27,946 nt of DNA from an uncultured Prevotella sp. (GTDB lineage Bacteria > Bacteroidota > Bacteroidia > Bacteroidales > Bacteroidaceae), in NCBI GenBank assembly GCA_900551055.1, contig URUK01000034.1, positions 1 to 27,946 on the forward strand. The letters are read 5' to 3'. The position numbers were made by a program, and so were the translations under genes. Below the pieces are notes generated by a model. It saw only the letters and a program-made list of their open reading frames with translations. It was not told the origin of the DNA and did no database searches. Of this stretch, positions 14,090 to 22,000 are shown one piece after another (positions within the stretch are counted from its first letter, which is position 1; each line of letters starts with the position of its first letter).

Positions 14090-14971
14090 TTACTCCGGAT
14101 TGTACCCGAAGTTGTCAAGCTCGCGCTTCGAGCTACGCCAGTCCTTGTCCACCTTCACGAAGGTTTCAAGATAGACGGGCTTGCCGAAAAAGCGCTCGAG
14201 AGCCTTGCGCGCCTCTGTGCTCATCTTCTTCAGGGCCACGCCCCGGTGGCCTATGATGATGCCTTTCTGCGAGTCGCGCTCGACATATATTACTGCGTTG
14301 ATGTGTATGTGGCGGTCGTCCTCCTTGAAGCTCTCCACCGCCACCTCGACCGAATAAGGTATTTCCTTGTCGTAATAGAGAAGGATTTTCTCCCTTATTA
14401 TCTCGCTTACGAAGAAGCGCGCGGGCTTGTCGGTAAGCTGGTCTTTGTCGAAATACGGCGGCGAGTCGGGCAACAGCTCCTTTATCCGCTTCAGCAGGAT
14501 GTCCGTGCCGAACTTGTTTTTTGCCGAGATTGGCAGGATTTCGGCGTCGGGCAGCAGCGTGTGCCACTTCTCCACAAGCTCGCCAAGCTTCGTCTGGTCG
14601 CTCTCGTCAATCTTGTTGATGAGCAACAGCACGGGGATGGTCATCTTCCTCACCTTCTCAAGGAAGTCCATGTTCTTCTCCGGGTTCTCCACAACGTCCG
14701 TGACGTAAAGCAACACGTCGGCATCCTTCAGCGCCGACTCCGAGAAAGCCAGCATCGACTCCTGCAGCTTGTAGTTGGGCTTCAGCACTCCGGGCGTGTC
14801 CGAGAACACTATCTGCATGTCGTCAGTGTTCACTATGCCCATAATCCTGTGGCGCGTGGTCTGCGCCTTGAACGTGGCAATGCTTATCCGCTCGCCCACA
14901 AGCCGGTTCATCAGTGTCGACTTGCCCACGTTCGGGTTGCCCACTATGTTCACAAATCCTGCCTTGTGCAT
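14090..14971 (-). CDS. era: GTPase Era
   Basis: 293 residues. The N-terminal GTPase domain has GNPNVGKSTLMNRL, the switch region KAQTTRHRIMGI, DTPGVLKP and NKID. The C-terminal type II KH domain has ERDSQKGIIIGHRGVALKKM and ends in VDKDWRSSKRELDNFGY. Era binds 16S rRNA near its 3' end, which includes the anti-Shine-Dalgarno region, and acts in 30S maturation. It has its own promoter about 65-95 nt upstream. It lies between a 22-nt repeat array (15116-15226) and the inverted repeat before der. Confidence 0.97.
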   Translation of the reverse strand: MHKAGFVNIVGNPNVGKSTLMNRLVGERISIATFKAQTTRHRIMGIVNTDDMQIVFSDTPGVLKPNYKLQESMLAFSESALKDADVLLYVTDVVENPEKNMDFLEKVRKMTIPVLLLINKIDESDQTKLGELVEKWHTLLPDAEILPISAKNKFGTDILLKRIKELLPDSPPYFDKDQLTDKPARFFVSEIIREKILLYYDKEIPYSVEVAVESFKEDDRHIHINAVIYVERDSQKGIIIGHRGVALKKMSTEARKALERFFGKPVYLETFVKVDKDWRSSKRELDNFGYNPE

Positions 14972-15035
14972 ATGTTTCGTTTTGTTTCAGACCGTCCGCA
15001 GGCTCATCCTGCAGCATCGGCAACTATCAAGTTTG

Positions 15036-15065
15036 CAAATATACTGATTTTTTTCGGTACCGCAA
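15036..15065 (-). promoter_or_regulatory. Promoter of era
   Basis: The minus strand has TATATTTG (15036-15043) with TTG at 15063-15065 and a 19-nt spacer. It matches the Bacteroidetes pattern fully. It suggests era starts a separate unit from the SIMPL gene upstream. Confidence 0.78.
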
Positions 15066-15115
15066 GCGTTTGCAATCAACGCCAAGCCGAAAAGCCGACA
15101 AAAAGATGTTAAAAT

Positions 15116-15226
15116 GCAAAAGGCCACCTTTTGCACTGCAAAAGATGGCCTTTTACATGACAAAAGACAGCCTTTTGCGATGTGAAAGGCCGTCTTTTGG
15201 AAATACGCTGGCTGCCAGCCGGTTAC
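15116..15226 (-). repeat. 22-nt palindrome array C (4 units) with tail
   Basis: Units start at 15116, 15138, 15160 and 15182. The first is the exact palindrome GCAAAAGGCCACCTTTTGC. The tail CTGGCTGCCAGCCGGTTAC (15208-15226) ends 9 nt from the stop codon of the SIMPL gene. Compared with other tails, AT and AT have become GC and GC on both sides of the tail palindrome, keeping its pairing. Confidence 0.92.
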
Positions 15227-15235
15227 AGAATGGCG

Positions 15236-15934
15236 TCAGTCCTTGAGCGAATACGTCACCGTTGACACCACACGCAGCTTCTTGATGTATGGCGTGTTGC
15301 CGTCGCGGTCGGTAATGGTGAACTGCCCCTGCCCCGCGTCGAGTATCTTCCCGAGCTTGCTGTCGCTGTTCTCGGCAAACTGCTTTGCCGTCTGCTCGGC
15401 GTTCTTGATGGCCTCCTGCATCATCTTAGGCTTCATCTGCTGGAACGACACGTACTCATACACCACTCCGTTGCCGTAGCCGCCGTCAACAACGGCCACG
15501 CCCTGCTTCAACAGTTCTCCCTGCCGGGCTATTATCGAGCGCACAAGCTTGACGTTGCCCGACGTCACCGTGATTGTCGATGTTATGTTGTAACGGTAGT
15601 CATGGTTCTGCACTCCGTAGCGTTCGGCGTTCATGTCAACCACCACGGGAGCGTTGACGCTGATTTCAGAGTCCTTGATGCCGTTCTGCTTCAAGAACTC
15701 CCTGACCTTGGCCGTCGTGGCGTTGATGCGCGTATAGAGTACAGGCAGGTCGTCGCCGATTTCCTTAGTCAGTATCGGCCATGTCACCTTGTCGGCCTCA
15801 ACCTCGCGTTCAGACAGCCCTTTCACTGTCACCTTGCGGTCTTTGTCGGAGAAACTGTCAAGCCCCGACTTGACGCACAGCCCCAAAACAATGATGCCTA
15901 CGGCCATTATTGCCGCTTCCTTGATTCTGTTCAT
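15236..15934 (-). CDS. SIMPL (DUF541) domain protein, membrane-anchored
   Basis: 232 residues. One N-terminal hydrophobic helix (about 8-25, AAIMAVGIIVLGLCVKSGLD) would anchor or export it. It is followed by the SIMPL domain starting KVTVKGLSEREVEADKVTW, with YRYNITSTITVTSGNVKLV and the end SFQQMKPKMMQEAIKNAEQT... KLRVVSTVTYSLKD. SIMPL/DUF541 proteins are periplasmic oligomers of unclear function, linked to oxidative stress in some bacteria. The gene interrupts the usual fabH-era neighbourhood, has its own promoter, and is fenced by the fabH terminator upstream and array C downstream. Confidence 0.9.
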   Translation of the reverse strand: MNRIKEAAIMAVGIIVLGLCVKSGLDSFSDKDRKVTVKGLSEREVEADKVTWPILTKEIGDDLPVLYTRINATTAKVREFLKQNGIKDSEISVNAPVVVDMNAERYGVQNHDYRYNITSTITVTSGNVKLVRSIIARQGELLKQGVAVVDGGYGNGVVYEYVSFQQMKPKMMQEAIKNAEQTAKQFAENSDSKLGKILDAGQGQFTITDRDGNTPYIKKLRVVSTVTYSLKD

Positions 15935-15960
15935 AGTAGTGATGTTATTGGTTTACGGCG

Positions 15961-15990
15961 TAAAGATATGAAAAACAACCGTAAATGCAA
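15961..15990 (-). promoter_or_regulatory. Promoter of the SIMPL gene
   Basis: The minus strand has TATCTTTA (15961-15968, last base off consensus) with TTG at 15988-15990 and a 19-nt spacer. Confidence 0.6.
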
Positions 15991-16032
15991 GAATGTATCG
16001 ACGAAAAACGCATCTTTATCTGTATAAAGACG

Positions 16033-16072
16033 AAAAAAGAGCCGTGTCCCGTATTATGACGGGACACGGCTC
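16033..16072 (-). terminator. Intrinsic terminator of the yceD-rpmF-fabH operon
   Basis: A perfect 14-bp stem (GAGCCGTGTCCCGT with ACGGGACACGGCTC) and a 6-nt loop. On the minus strand it is followed by six Ts. It lies 25 nt after the fabH stop. Confidence 0.93.
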
Positions 16073-16096
16073 AATATAGATGTGCCGTAATAATCC

Positions 16097-17116
16097 TTAC
16101 TTGACAACAGACGCCTCCGCGCCGTCGTAAGCCCAAGTATAATATGAAGCTCCGTGTACGAAGCCGGCTCCGAACGCCGTCATTATGAGGTTGTCGCCAC
16201 GCTTCAAAAGGTGCTCGTTCTCCCAAAGCGCAAGGGGAATGGTGGCCGCACTGGTGTTGCCGAAGTGCTCGATGTTCACCATCACCTTGTCCATCGACAG
16301 GTCGAGACGCTTTGCAACGGCCTCTATTATACGGATGTTAGCCTGGTGGGGAACGATGAAACGGATGTTGTCCTTGTTCAGTCCGTTGCGCTCTGCGATA
16401 AGTGCACAGTCGTCGCTCATGCTCGTCACGGCGTAGCGGAACACCGTGCGGCCCTCCTGATAGAGGTAATGCAGACGATGGTCTACCGTGAAATGCGACG
16501 GAGGACATACCGAACCGCCGGCCTTGAGATGCAGGAAGGGCAGCCCCTTGCCGTCGGCGCGGAAGAAAGAATCCTTTACTCCTACGCCCTCGTCGGTGGT
16601 TCCTTCCATCAGAACGGCAGCCGCGCCGTCACCGAACAACGCGCATGTGCTGCGGTCTTTGTAGTCAACGACCGACGACATCTTGTCGGCTCCTATTACA
16701 ATGATTTTCTTGTAGCGTCCGCTCTGTATCATAGTGGCCGCCACATCCATAGAGTAAAGGAAGCCGCAGCAAGCCGCCCAGAAGTCGAAAGCAAACGCAT
16801 TCTTCAGTCCGAGCTTGCCGATGACGATTGAAGCCGTCGACGGAAAAGCATAATCGGCCGTCGATGTCGATACTATTACGGCATCGATGGTGTCGGGATC
16901 AACGCCCGTCTTCTTCATCAACTGCTTCGCGGCTTTGCGTGCCATGTATGAAGTGCCGAGGCCTTCTTCCGTCAGTATGCGGCGTTCACGTATGCCGACA
17001 CGCGTCATAATCCATTCATCGTTGGTGTCAACCATTCTCGACAACTCGTCGTTATTGAGCACATAGTCGGGAACGTAACCGCCGATGCCGGTTATTATAG
17101 CGTTTATTTTCTCCAT
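16097..17116 (-). CDS. fabH: Beta-ketoacyl-ACP synthase III (FabH)
   Basis: 339 residues, thiolase fold. The catalytic triad is visible: C116 (WAACCGFLYSM), H256 (VPHQANIRII) and N286 (EHFGNTSAA). It condenses acyl-CoA with malonyl-ACP to start type II fatty acid synthesis. In Bacteroidetes, primers often include branched acyl-CoAs. The residue after the catalytic Cys is a second Cys, where Ser or Ala is more usual. Its ATG overlaps the rpmF stop by one base (TAATG), so the two are probably translationally coupled. Clustering with rpmF and yceD is conserved widely and links ribosome and lipid synthesis. The operon ends in a strong terminator. Confidence 0.96.
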   Translation of the reverse strand: MEKINAIITGIGGYVPDYVLNNDELSRMVDTNDEWIMTRVGIRERRILTEEGLGTSYMARKAAKQLMKKTGVDPDTIDAVIVSTSTADYAFPSTASIVIGKLGLKNAFAFDFWAACCGFLYSMDVAATMIQSGRYKKIIVIGADKMSSVVDYKDRSTCALFGDGAAAVLMEGTTDEGVGVKDSFFRADGKGLPFLHLKAGGSVCPPSHFTVDHRLHYLYQEGRTVFRYAVTSMSDDCALIAERNGLNKDNIRFIVPHQANIRIIEAVAKRLDLSMDKVMVNIEHFGNTSAATIPLALWENEHLLKRGDNLIMTAFGAGFVHGASYYTWAYDGAEASVVK

Positions 17117-17301
17117 TATTCAGCCGCTTCCTTAACGATAGCTATCTTCCCGCGGTAGTAGCCGCAAGTCGGACAAACCGTGTGATAAACGTGGAAGGCT
17201 CCACAGTTGGGGCATACCGCCAGCGTGGGGGCTACTGCCTTGTCATGTGTTCTTCTTTTACGTGTACGGGTCTTTGACTGTCTTCTTTTAGGATGTGCCA
17301 T
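17116..17301 (-). CDS. rpmF: Large ribosomal subunit protein bL32
   Basis: 61 residues, starting MAHPKRRQSKTRTRKRRTHD, followed by a zinc ribbon of two CxxC pairs (CPNC and CPTC). The zinc-binding C+ form is therefore encoded here. Its start lies 5 nt after the yceD stop, and its stop overlaps the fabH start by one base. Confidence 0.97.
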   Translation of the reverse strand: MAHPKRRQSKTRTRKRRTHDKAVAPTLAVCPNCGAFHVYHTVCPTCGYYRGKIAIVKEAAE

Positions 17302-17306
17302 TTTCT

Positions 17307-17840
17307 TTAATCTTTAATTATTGTTTTTAATTTTTCCAATTCGCTCCAACGCGAGTCCACCGGCTCTTCCGCGTCCCCCTCTCCGCTTCGGGCGGCCGAG
17401 TGTTCTTCAAGAACCTTTATCATGGCAGGATTGCATTTTCCAGGTGCATGCACGTGCCTGATGGGAATGCCAAGCACTATGAACTCGTAAACGAACCATG
17501 AAATGTCGAGCAAGGGGTCGTCCTTGCCGACCGTTATGATGTCTTCGTCTTCGGAATATTCTTCCCCGATGCGCGCCGTCAGCGTATTGTCGGCGCTCAC
17601 GGCCTGCTCCATGTCGTCAAGGCACACGTCGCACGGCACATGGACCGTGCCCTCCGTATGCACGTTTATGCGGAACACGCCACCCGAACGGTTGACGCTT
17701 ACACTGACGTGCACTTCGCCACGCCTCACTTCCGGGGCTTCAACAGCCTCGAAGTAATCGTCGCCGAGGTCGTATTCAAAGACCGTAACGCCTTCTTTCA
17801 AAGCCGCCAAGTCTATTTTCAAGTACTCCTGACTGTACAT
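17307..17840 (-). CDS. yceD: DUF177 / YceD family protein
   Basis: 177 residues from the ATG at 17840 (MYSQEYLKIDLAALKEG). The family signature of paired cysteines is present in VPCDVCLDDMEQAV, and the acidic C-terminal part has GKDDPLLDISWFVYEFIVLG and then KCNPAM. DUF177 proteins are found upstream of rpmF in most bacteria and in plants are needed for 23S rRNA accumulation, so a role in large-subunit rRNA maturation is the usual inference. An in-frame ATG at 17930 is rejected because the -7 promoter box covers it. The 5' leader is about 80 nt. Confidence 0.9.
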   Translation of the reverse strand: MYSQEYLKIDLAALKEGVTVFEYDLGDDYFEAVEAPEVRRGEVHVSVSVNRSGGVFRINVHTEGTVHVPCDVCLDDMEQAVSADNTLTARIGEEYSEDEDIITVGKDDPLLDISWFVYEFIVLGIPIRHVHAPGKCNPAMIKVLEEHSAARSGEGDAEEPVDSRWSELEKLKTIIKD

Positions 17841-17927
17841 GTTGCCGGTTATATGAAACAGCAAAGAGTGCCCTTGCCCGTCGCCGGTGCGCAAGCATCG
17901 GCATGGGCGGCACAATTCTTTGGGCTG

Positions 17928-17935
17928 CAAAGTTA
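17928..17935 (-). promoter_or_regulatory. Promoter -7 box of yceD-rpmF-fabH
   Basis: TAACTTTG on the minus strand matches the consensus exactly. The nearest TTG is 16 nt upstream, shorter than the usual 19-20, so the -33 element is uncertain. Confidence 0.65.
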
Positions 17936-18074
17936 CGAATTATTTTTCATACAAACATAACTTTATATGCAAAAAATGGTTTACTGCCAACAGTCAGCCT
18001 TTCTTTACCGTTTCGGCTGCATACCATACACGCCATGCGTACATGCCGTCAGTTGAAATAAAGCATGCCTTCCT

Positions 18075-18440
18075 TTATCCATAGGAAGTGCCGCGAAGGC
18101 ATGGTTGCAGACCCGTCGTCACGATGACGCGCACACCGCCTGCAGCGTATGTGCCGTATTCCTTGACGGTTTCAGCCGGTTCTATAGTGTACGACTTGAT
18201 ATGTCGCCCTCCCTGACGCTGTCATACACGGCCTTGGTCACTTCCTGTCCGTCAACCTTATATACTTACGTGGCCCGGCTTGTCGTCACCTGCAGCTATG
18301 GGCGCAGCCGCCAACCTCACACCCGGAGCCGACGTAACACCTGCAATGTTGCCTGCCGACGCGGCGGCACAAGTGAAAAACATGAAGAGCGCACACGCGC
18401 TTCTGCATACCTTCGGGAAACAAATACTTGGATAATTCAT
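18075..18440 (-). pseudogene. Frameshifted relic of an exported protein with a TonB-plug-like C-terminal module
   Basis: The minus strand opens with MNYPSICFPKVCRSACALF and a signal-peptide-like core ending near CAAASAGN, then stops at 18258. Meaningful coding text continues in a second frame (YKVDGQEVTKAVYDSVREGD). It then moves to a third frame (KSYTIEPAETVKEYGTYAAG, then GVRVIVTTG) to a stop at 18075. The combined text has the same pattern as the end of the M56 protein encoded nearby (VYYVVDGKHV, then SITVHKDAKNTTDKYGEAAK, then GVLEITT). Two frameshifts are needed, so this is a decayed gene unless the sequence has errors. It lies between yceD and the M56 gene. Confidence 0.6.
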
Positions 18441-18568
18441 GGCGTAATAACGTGTTTGTTCGTTCGTTTTAGTTATGTCAATATACATCTTTTCACGTTA
18501 CGGCGTATCAGTCTGCACGCCGATTAACAATAATTTCACCTTGAAAGACACTCATGTTGAATATCTGG

Positions 18569-18673
18569 ATGCCGCGTCGACGCGCGGCATGACAATTACC
18601 GAGAGCCTCGATTGCGCCTCAATAAGCACAGGTAATCAAGCTCCATCCCTTCGGGAGGGCTGGGGTGGTCTTT
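18569..18673. repeat. Short palindrome and a CCTTCGGGAGGGCTGGGGTGG-like repeat
   Basis: A perfect hairpin ATGCCGCG-TCGACG-CGCGGCAT stands at 18569-18590 without a T tract. At about 18639-18673 is a sequence of the type TCCCTTCGGGAGGGCTGGG followed by GTGGTCTTTT. I recall this word as a frequent intergenic repeat in Bacteroidetes genomes (from memory, not checked). I see no gene in 18441-18677. Confidence 0.5.
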
Positions 18674-18677
18674 TGTT

Positions 18678-18783
18678 GAATTGAAAATGAAAAATTAAAA
18701 ATGAATAATTATGATTACCTTTTAGGCTGTCTGCCAACAAGGCAAATCATAATTATCAATTCTCAGTTCTCAACTCTCAATTC
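18678..18783. repeat. Inverted repeat D, relative of the perfect repeat at 22001-22102
   Basis: Arms 18678-18716 and 18745-18783 (39 nt) pair fully over their inner 11 bp (ATAATTATGATT type) and loosely outside. The loop (ACCTTTTAGGCTGTCTGCC...) aligns base by base with the loop of the repeat at 22001-22102, so the two are copies of one element. It is followed at once by array D. Confidence 0.8.
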
Positions 18784-18803
18784 AAAACACGGCAAATTGG
18801 AAT

Positions 18804-18848
18804 GCAAAAGGCGGCCTTTCGCAACGCCGCTGATTATCAACGGGTTAC
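18804..18848 (-). repeat. 22-nt palindrome array D (1 unit) with tail
   Basis: A single unit GCAAAAGGCGGCCTTTCGC plus AAC is followed 4 nt later by the tail CTGATTATCAACGGGTTAC (18830-18848). The sequence before it (AAAACACGGCAAATTGGAAT) is nearly the same as before array E. The tail end is 100 nt from the stop of the M56 gene. Confidence 0.88.
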
Positions 18849-18948
18849 GCTTGTGGGGCAAACCGTCGACGGCAGGCACGCAAAAAGGCGTGGCTACGCT
18901 CGTCCGCGCCGCCACGCCTTATATCGAGAGAGTTATTTTCCGGCTGTA

Positions 18949-20595
18949 TTATTTCTTACGGGTAGTGATTTCCAACACACCGTTCTTGGCCGCTTCGCCA
19001 TACTTGTCGGTTGTGTTCTTGGCGTCCTTGTGCACGGTTATGCTTTCAATGTCACTGACATTTATGTTGTTGATGCTCTCGACGTGCTTGCCGTCAACCA
19101 CGTAGTACACGTTGCCTTTCAACGTTAAAGACTTCGTTCCGTTCGGTACATAATCCTTTCCGTTTATTCTTACCGCCATGTTTTTCTGTCCGTCGGGCTG
19201 CGCCTTGCCTTTAGCTGCGCCACCGTCGGTGCGGAACGTTACGGGTATTGTGTACCTCACGGCCACCGGCTTGCCGTCCTGCTTGCCGGGAGTCCACGCC
19301 GGCATGGCGTTGATTACACGCAGGGCTTCCGCGTCGAGCAGCGGGTCTACGCTGCGCCTCACAACGGCATCGCTCACCGTTCCGTCGCTGCCGATGACAA
19401 ACTGCACTATTACGCGGCCCTCAATGCCGTTCTTTGCTGCCTCTGCCGGATACTTGATGTTATCCGAGAGCCACTTCATAAAAGCGCCTTGGCCGCCGGG
19501 AAACTCGGGCTGTTGCTCCGCAACGTCGTACACCTCGCCATCAGGAACTGGCACGATAGCTTCCGGCGCACCGGCTTCCGGCTGCGCTTCTGCCTCCCGG
19601 GCCACGCTTTCGGCGCGCTGTACAGGCAGCTCCGCCACGGCACTGGCAGGCGTGGCGGCCTGCGCCTGCACAACGGGCATCACCTTAATTACAAGAGCCT
19701 CGCTCTCGCTCTTGATTTCATTACTCAGGCTCTCGGCCTTAGGCGTGGCGAAAGCCACTACGGCTACAGCCGCAACCGGGACGGCAACGAGCATACGCGC
19801 GCGGCTCCACGGATTTGATTTCTTTTTTAGCATCATAGTAATTCTTTTTTTAAGTGAACTTTGGTTAAGGTTATTTGCCATTGAAAAGAGTTTGTCGCCC
19901 ACAGCCTTGCGTATCAACAAGAGCTGGTAGTCGGAAGCGTTTACGCCCGAGGCGAGCACCCGGCTGTCGGCCTCATACTCGTGTACGCACTGCAGTTCGG
20001 CCTTCAGCAGCCACGCGGCAGGGTTGAACCACTGGAAAACGATGAGCAAATCGCACAGCAGTATGTCTACCGAATGACGGGCGGCGACGTGCGCACGCTC
20101 GTGTACGAGTATGTATTCGGGACTGTCGGCATAGTCTTTCTCGCTGATGACGATGTTGCCCATCCAGCTGAACGGCGACACGTCGCCGCTGACAACGACC
20201 ACATTCACTCCGTCGTCGGTGCTCACGTGGCGGCCGCCGCGTATCATACGGCGCAGGCTGAAGAGCGACCACAGCTCGCGGCAGAGGAAGAACGCCACAC
20301 CTGCCACATATATAAGGAAGCACACCTGGGCCACAGTGACGGTGAACGCCGGGGCGTCTTCGGCCACAGCCTGCATCACAATGTCCTCAACCACCACAAA
20401 ACCACCGGCCGCGGCAGGCGCGTCTTCAACCGTGAAATGCACCAACGGCAACAGCAGCGACACAGCGGCCATGCCCAGCAACACCGCCCGGTTGAAGCCG
20501 AAAAATGTCTCGCGGCTCAACAGCAGCTTGTAAACGAGGTAGAACGCGACGAGGCAAAGCGCCACCTTCAGCGAGTATATGAAAAACAGTCCCAT
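18949..20595 (-). CDS. BlaR1/M56-family membrane metalloprotease with TonB-C and plug-like C-terminal domains
   Basis: 548 residues. The M56 part (about 1-285) has membrane segments near 5-24, 36-53, 88-105 and 270-287. The zinc motif is HERAH (165-169), followed by a downstream EYEAD segment. In BlaR1-type proteins this domain is activated by an outside signal and cleaves the BlaI-type repressor. There follow a low-complexity periplasmic linker (about 290-355), then the FPGG and TonB C-terminal domain (EGRVIVQFVIGSDGTVSDA, about 365-455). The end (VVDGKHVESINNINVSDIES, KNGVLEITTRKK) resembles a TonB-receptor plug segment. There is no penicillin-binding sensor domain, so beta-lactam sensing is unlikely. 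It is probably the last gene of the blaI-tlpA-M56 operon. Confidence 0.93.
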   Translation of the reverse strand: MGLFFIYSLKVALCLVAFYLVYKLLLSRETFFGFNRAVLLGMAAVSLLLPLVHFTVEDAPAAAGGFVVVEDIVMQAVAEDAPAFTVTVAQVCFLIYVAGVAFFLCRELWSLFSLRRMIRGGRHVSTDDGVNVVVVSGDVSPFSWMGNIVISEKDYADSPEYILVHERAHVAARHSVDILLCDLLIVFQWFNPAAWLLKAELQCVHEYEADSRVLASGVNASDYQLLLIRKAVGDKLFSMANNLNQSSLKKRITMMLKKKSNPWSRARMLVAVPVAAVAVVAFATPKAESLSNEIKSESEALVIKVMPVVQAQAATPASAVAELPVQRAESVAREAEAQPEAGAPEAIVPVPDGEVYDVAEQQPEFPGGQGAFMKWLSDNIKYPAEAAKNGIEGRVIVQFVIGSDGTVSDAVVRRSVDPLLDAEALRVINAMPAWTPGKQDGKPVAVRYTIPVTFRTDGGAAKGKAQPDGQKNMAVRINGKDYVPNGTKSLTLKGNVYYVVDGKHVESINNINVSDIESITVHKDAKNTTDKYGEAAKNGVLEITTRKK

Positions 20596-20671
20596 AGCAA
20601 TTTATCGTTTTATCAATATCAAAAATCATTACACAGAGTGCCAACATGTCGCCAACAGACAAGGCATTCGG

Positions 20672-20708
20672 CTTTAACTTCTTAGCGAGCGCAGCGAGCG
20701 AAATTCCT
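20672..20708 (+). repeat. CGAGCGCAGCGAG module in the tlpA-M56 gap
   Basis: TTTAACTTC-TTAGCGAGCGCAGCGAGCG-AAATTCC is one copy of the same module seen twice at 8729-8859 and at 22253-22293 and 22378-22431. The gap 20596-20748 holds no other feature that I can support. Confidence 0.7.
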
Positions 20709-20748
20709 TTGAGTGAAACGAAAAAATTTCTTTAACTTCTTTAGCTCC

Positions 20749-21498
20749 TTAATACTGCTCCGCGCATGCGGCCTTGATGGCGGCCAGCATGTCGGCGCGT
20801 TTGCGCTCGTTGGTGCCGATGGTTATCTTCCTTATGCGCCCGTCATTGCCCACAAGCACCGTGGCCGGCACCTGTTTTACGCCGAACATGGACCACAGGG
20901 TTTCGTCGCCGGCTATCTGGACGAAGCGGAAGCCGCGCTCCTCTACGATTGGGCGGATGGCGGCCGCACGGTCGAAGGTCACTGCAAGGAATGCCGCTCC
21001 GGGACATTCGTCAATCCAGCGGCTTATCTCGGGCATCTCCCTCTTGCACGGACCGCAGCCGGTATGCCAGAAGTTGAGCACATACGGGCGGCCAAGCAGG
21101 CTGTCGTTGCTCCACACGCGGCCATCAACATCCCTCACGCTGAACGGCTTTACCATGTCGCCCACGGCCATGTCAAGTCCGCTGTAATACTTCACTACAA
21201 GCCGGTTGAACTCCACATTACCGTCGGCGGCGCGCCGTAGCCACTCCTCCGCGTCGGCAACCTTGTCGTTTGGAATTGCCAACAGGCTGTCGGCAGCGGT
21301 CAGCACGGCGTCTTTTATCACAATGGCGTGGTTGCCCAAGCCGTCGCCTATTAAGGCCGTTTCAAGCTCCTTGTCCTCCAAATGTTCAGGAAACTCGCTG
21401 AAGAACATGCCGTTGATTATGTAGCCCGGCATGGTTTTCTGTCCGTAAGCCTGCAAGCCGAGGACGCAGGCCAATGCCAACAACAAGCGTCTCAACAT
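20749..21498 (-). CDS. TlpA-like periplasmic thioredoxin-fold protein
   Basis: 249 residues. The signal peptide MLRRLLLALACVLGLQAYGQ is followed by a family-specific N-terminal part (about 21-110). A TlpA/ResA-type thioredoxin domain then begins at GDMVKPFSVRDVDGRVW, with the redox motif CGPC at 148-151 (FWHTGCGPCKREMPE) and the cis-proline loop VKQVPATVLV. It should act in the periplasm as a thiol-disulfide reductant or a bound-substrate relay. It starts 2 nt after the BlaI-like gene stop, so it is in the same operon, between repressor and M56 sensor. That placement suggests that the signal or output of the system concerns envelope thiols. Confidence 0.92.
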   Translation of the reverse strand: MLRRLLLALACVLGLQAYGQKTMPGYIINGMFFSEFPEHLEDKELETALIGDGLGNHAIVIKDAVLTAADSLLAIPNDKVADAEEWLRRAADGNVEFNRLVVKYYSGLDMAVGDMVKPFSVRDVDGRVWSNDSLLGRPYVLNFWHTGCGPCKREMPEISRWIDECPGAAFLAVTFDRAAAIRPIVEERGFRFVQIAGDETLWSMFGVKQVPATVLVGNDGRIRKITIGTNERKRADMLAAIKAACAEQY

Positions 21499-21500
21499 GT

Positions 21501-21863
21501 TTACTTTCCTTCCTCAACCTTTTTTATCAGCTCGCGCAGGTCGTCAACGGATATTTTCTCTTCCTTCACAAGGGCGGAAACTACGCCGAGGTACGACTTG
21601 TTGAAGAACTTGTTTACCACGTTTCCGAGCGAACCGCGGCGGTAGTCGTCGCGAGAGAGCACGGGGTAGTACTTGTAGCAGCGCGGCGTTATGGCCTCGT
21701 GGGCGAGGAAGCCCTTGTCTTCAAGTATGTGTACGAGCGTAGACAGCGTGTTGACATGCGGTTTCGGGTCGTCATACAGTTCCTGAAGCTGGCGTATGTG
21801 CATAGCCCCCTTGTCCCAGTAACGGTTCATAATCTCCTCTTCGCGCGGTGTTAGTGTTTTCAT
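21501..21863 (-). CDS. BlaI/MecI/CopY-family transcriptional repressor
   Basis: 120 residues. The winged helix begins LTPREEEIMNRYWDKGAMHI, the recognition region is KPHVNTLSTLVHILEDKGFL and the wing is ITPRCYKYYPVLSRDDY. The C-terminal dimerisation helices follow (LGNVVNKFFNKSYLG, VSALVKEEKISVDDLRELI). Members repress their own operon until cleaved by the M56 partner, which here is encoded two genes downstream. Two inverted repeats with the same ACTA-N7-TAGT layout stand upstream, one covering the likely -7 box. Confidence 0.94.
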   Translation of the reverse strand: MKTLTPREEEIMNRYWDKGAMHIRQLQELYDDPKPHVNTLSTLVHILEDKGFLAHEAITPRCYKYYPVLSRDDYRRGSLGNVVNKFFNKSYLGVVSALVKEEKISVDDLRELIKKVEEGK

Positions 21864-21910
21864 CTTCTTTGTGTTTTATCAGTTCTGTACAGTTCTATGT
21901 TTTCACACCG

Positions 21911-21975
21911 CAAAGTAACTAAAACTTTTAGTAACTTCCAAATATTTCATGGTTAATAAAACTAAAAGCGATAGT
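21911..21975 (-). promoter_or_regulatory. Promoter and two operator-like sites of the blaI-tlpA-M56 operon
   Basis: A near-consensus -7 box TTACTTTG lies at 21911-21918 (minus strand). Operator-like site 1 is ACTA-AAACTTT-TAGT (21918-21932), extended to a 25-bp near-palindrome at 21913-21937. Site 2 is ACTA-AAAGCGA-TAGT (21961-21975). The centres are 43 bp apart, about four helical turns. BlaI/MecI operators are known to contain ACTA and TAGT half-sites, so these are good candidates for autorepression sites. Confidence 0.7.
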
Positions 21976-22000
21976 TAATTAACAGTTGCAGGGTCAGGAT

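Noticed and set aside
18949..21863. Beta-lactam resistance operon
   Set aside because: BlaI- and BlaR1-like proteins are present, but there is no penicillin-binding sensor domain and no beta-lactamase gene.
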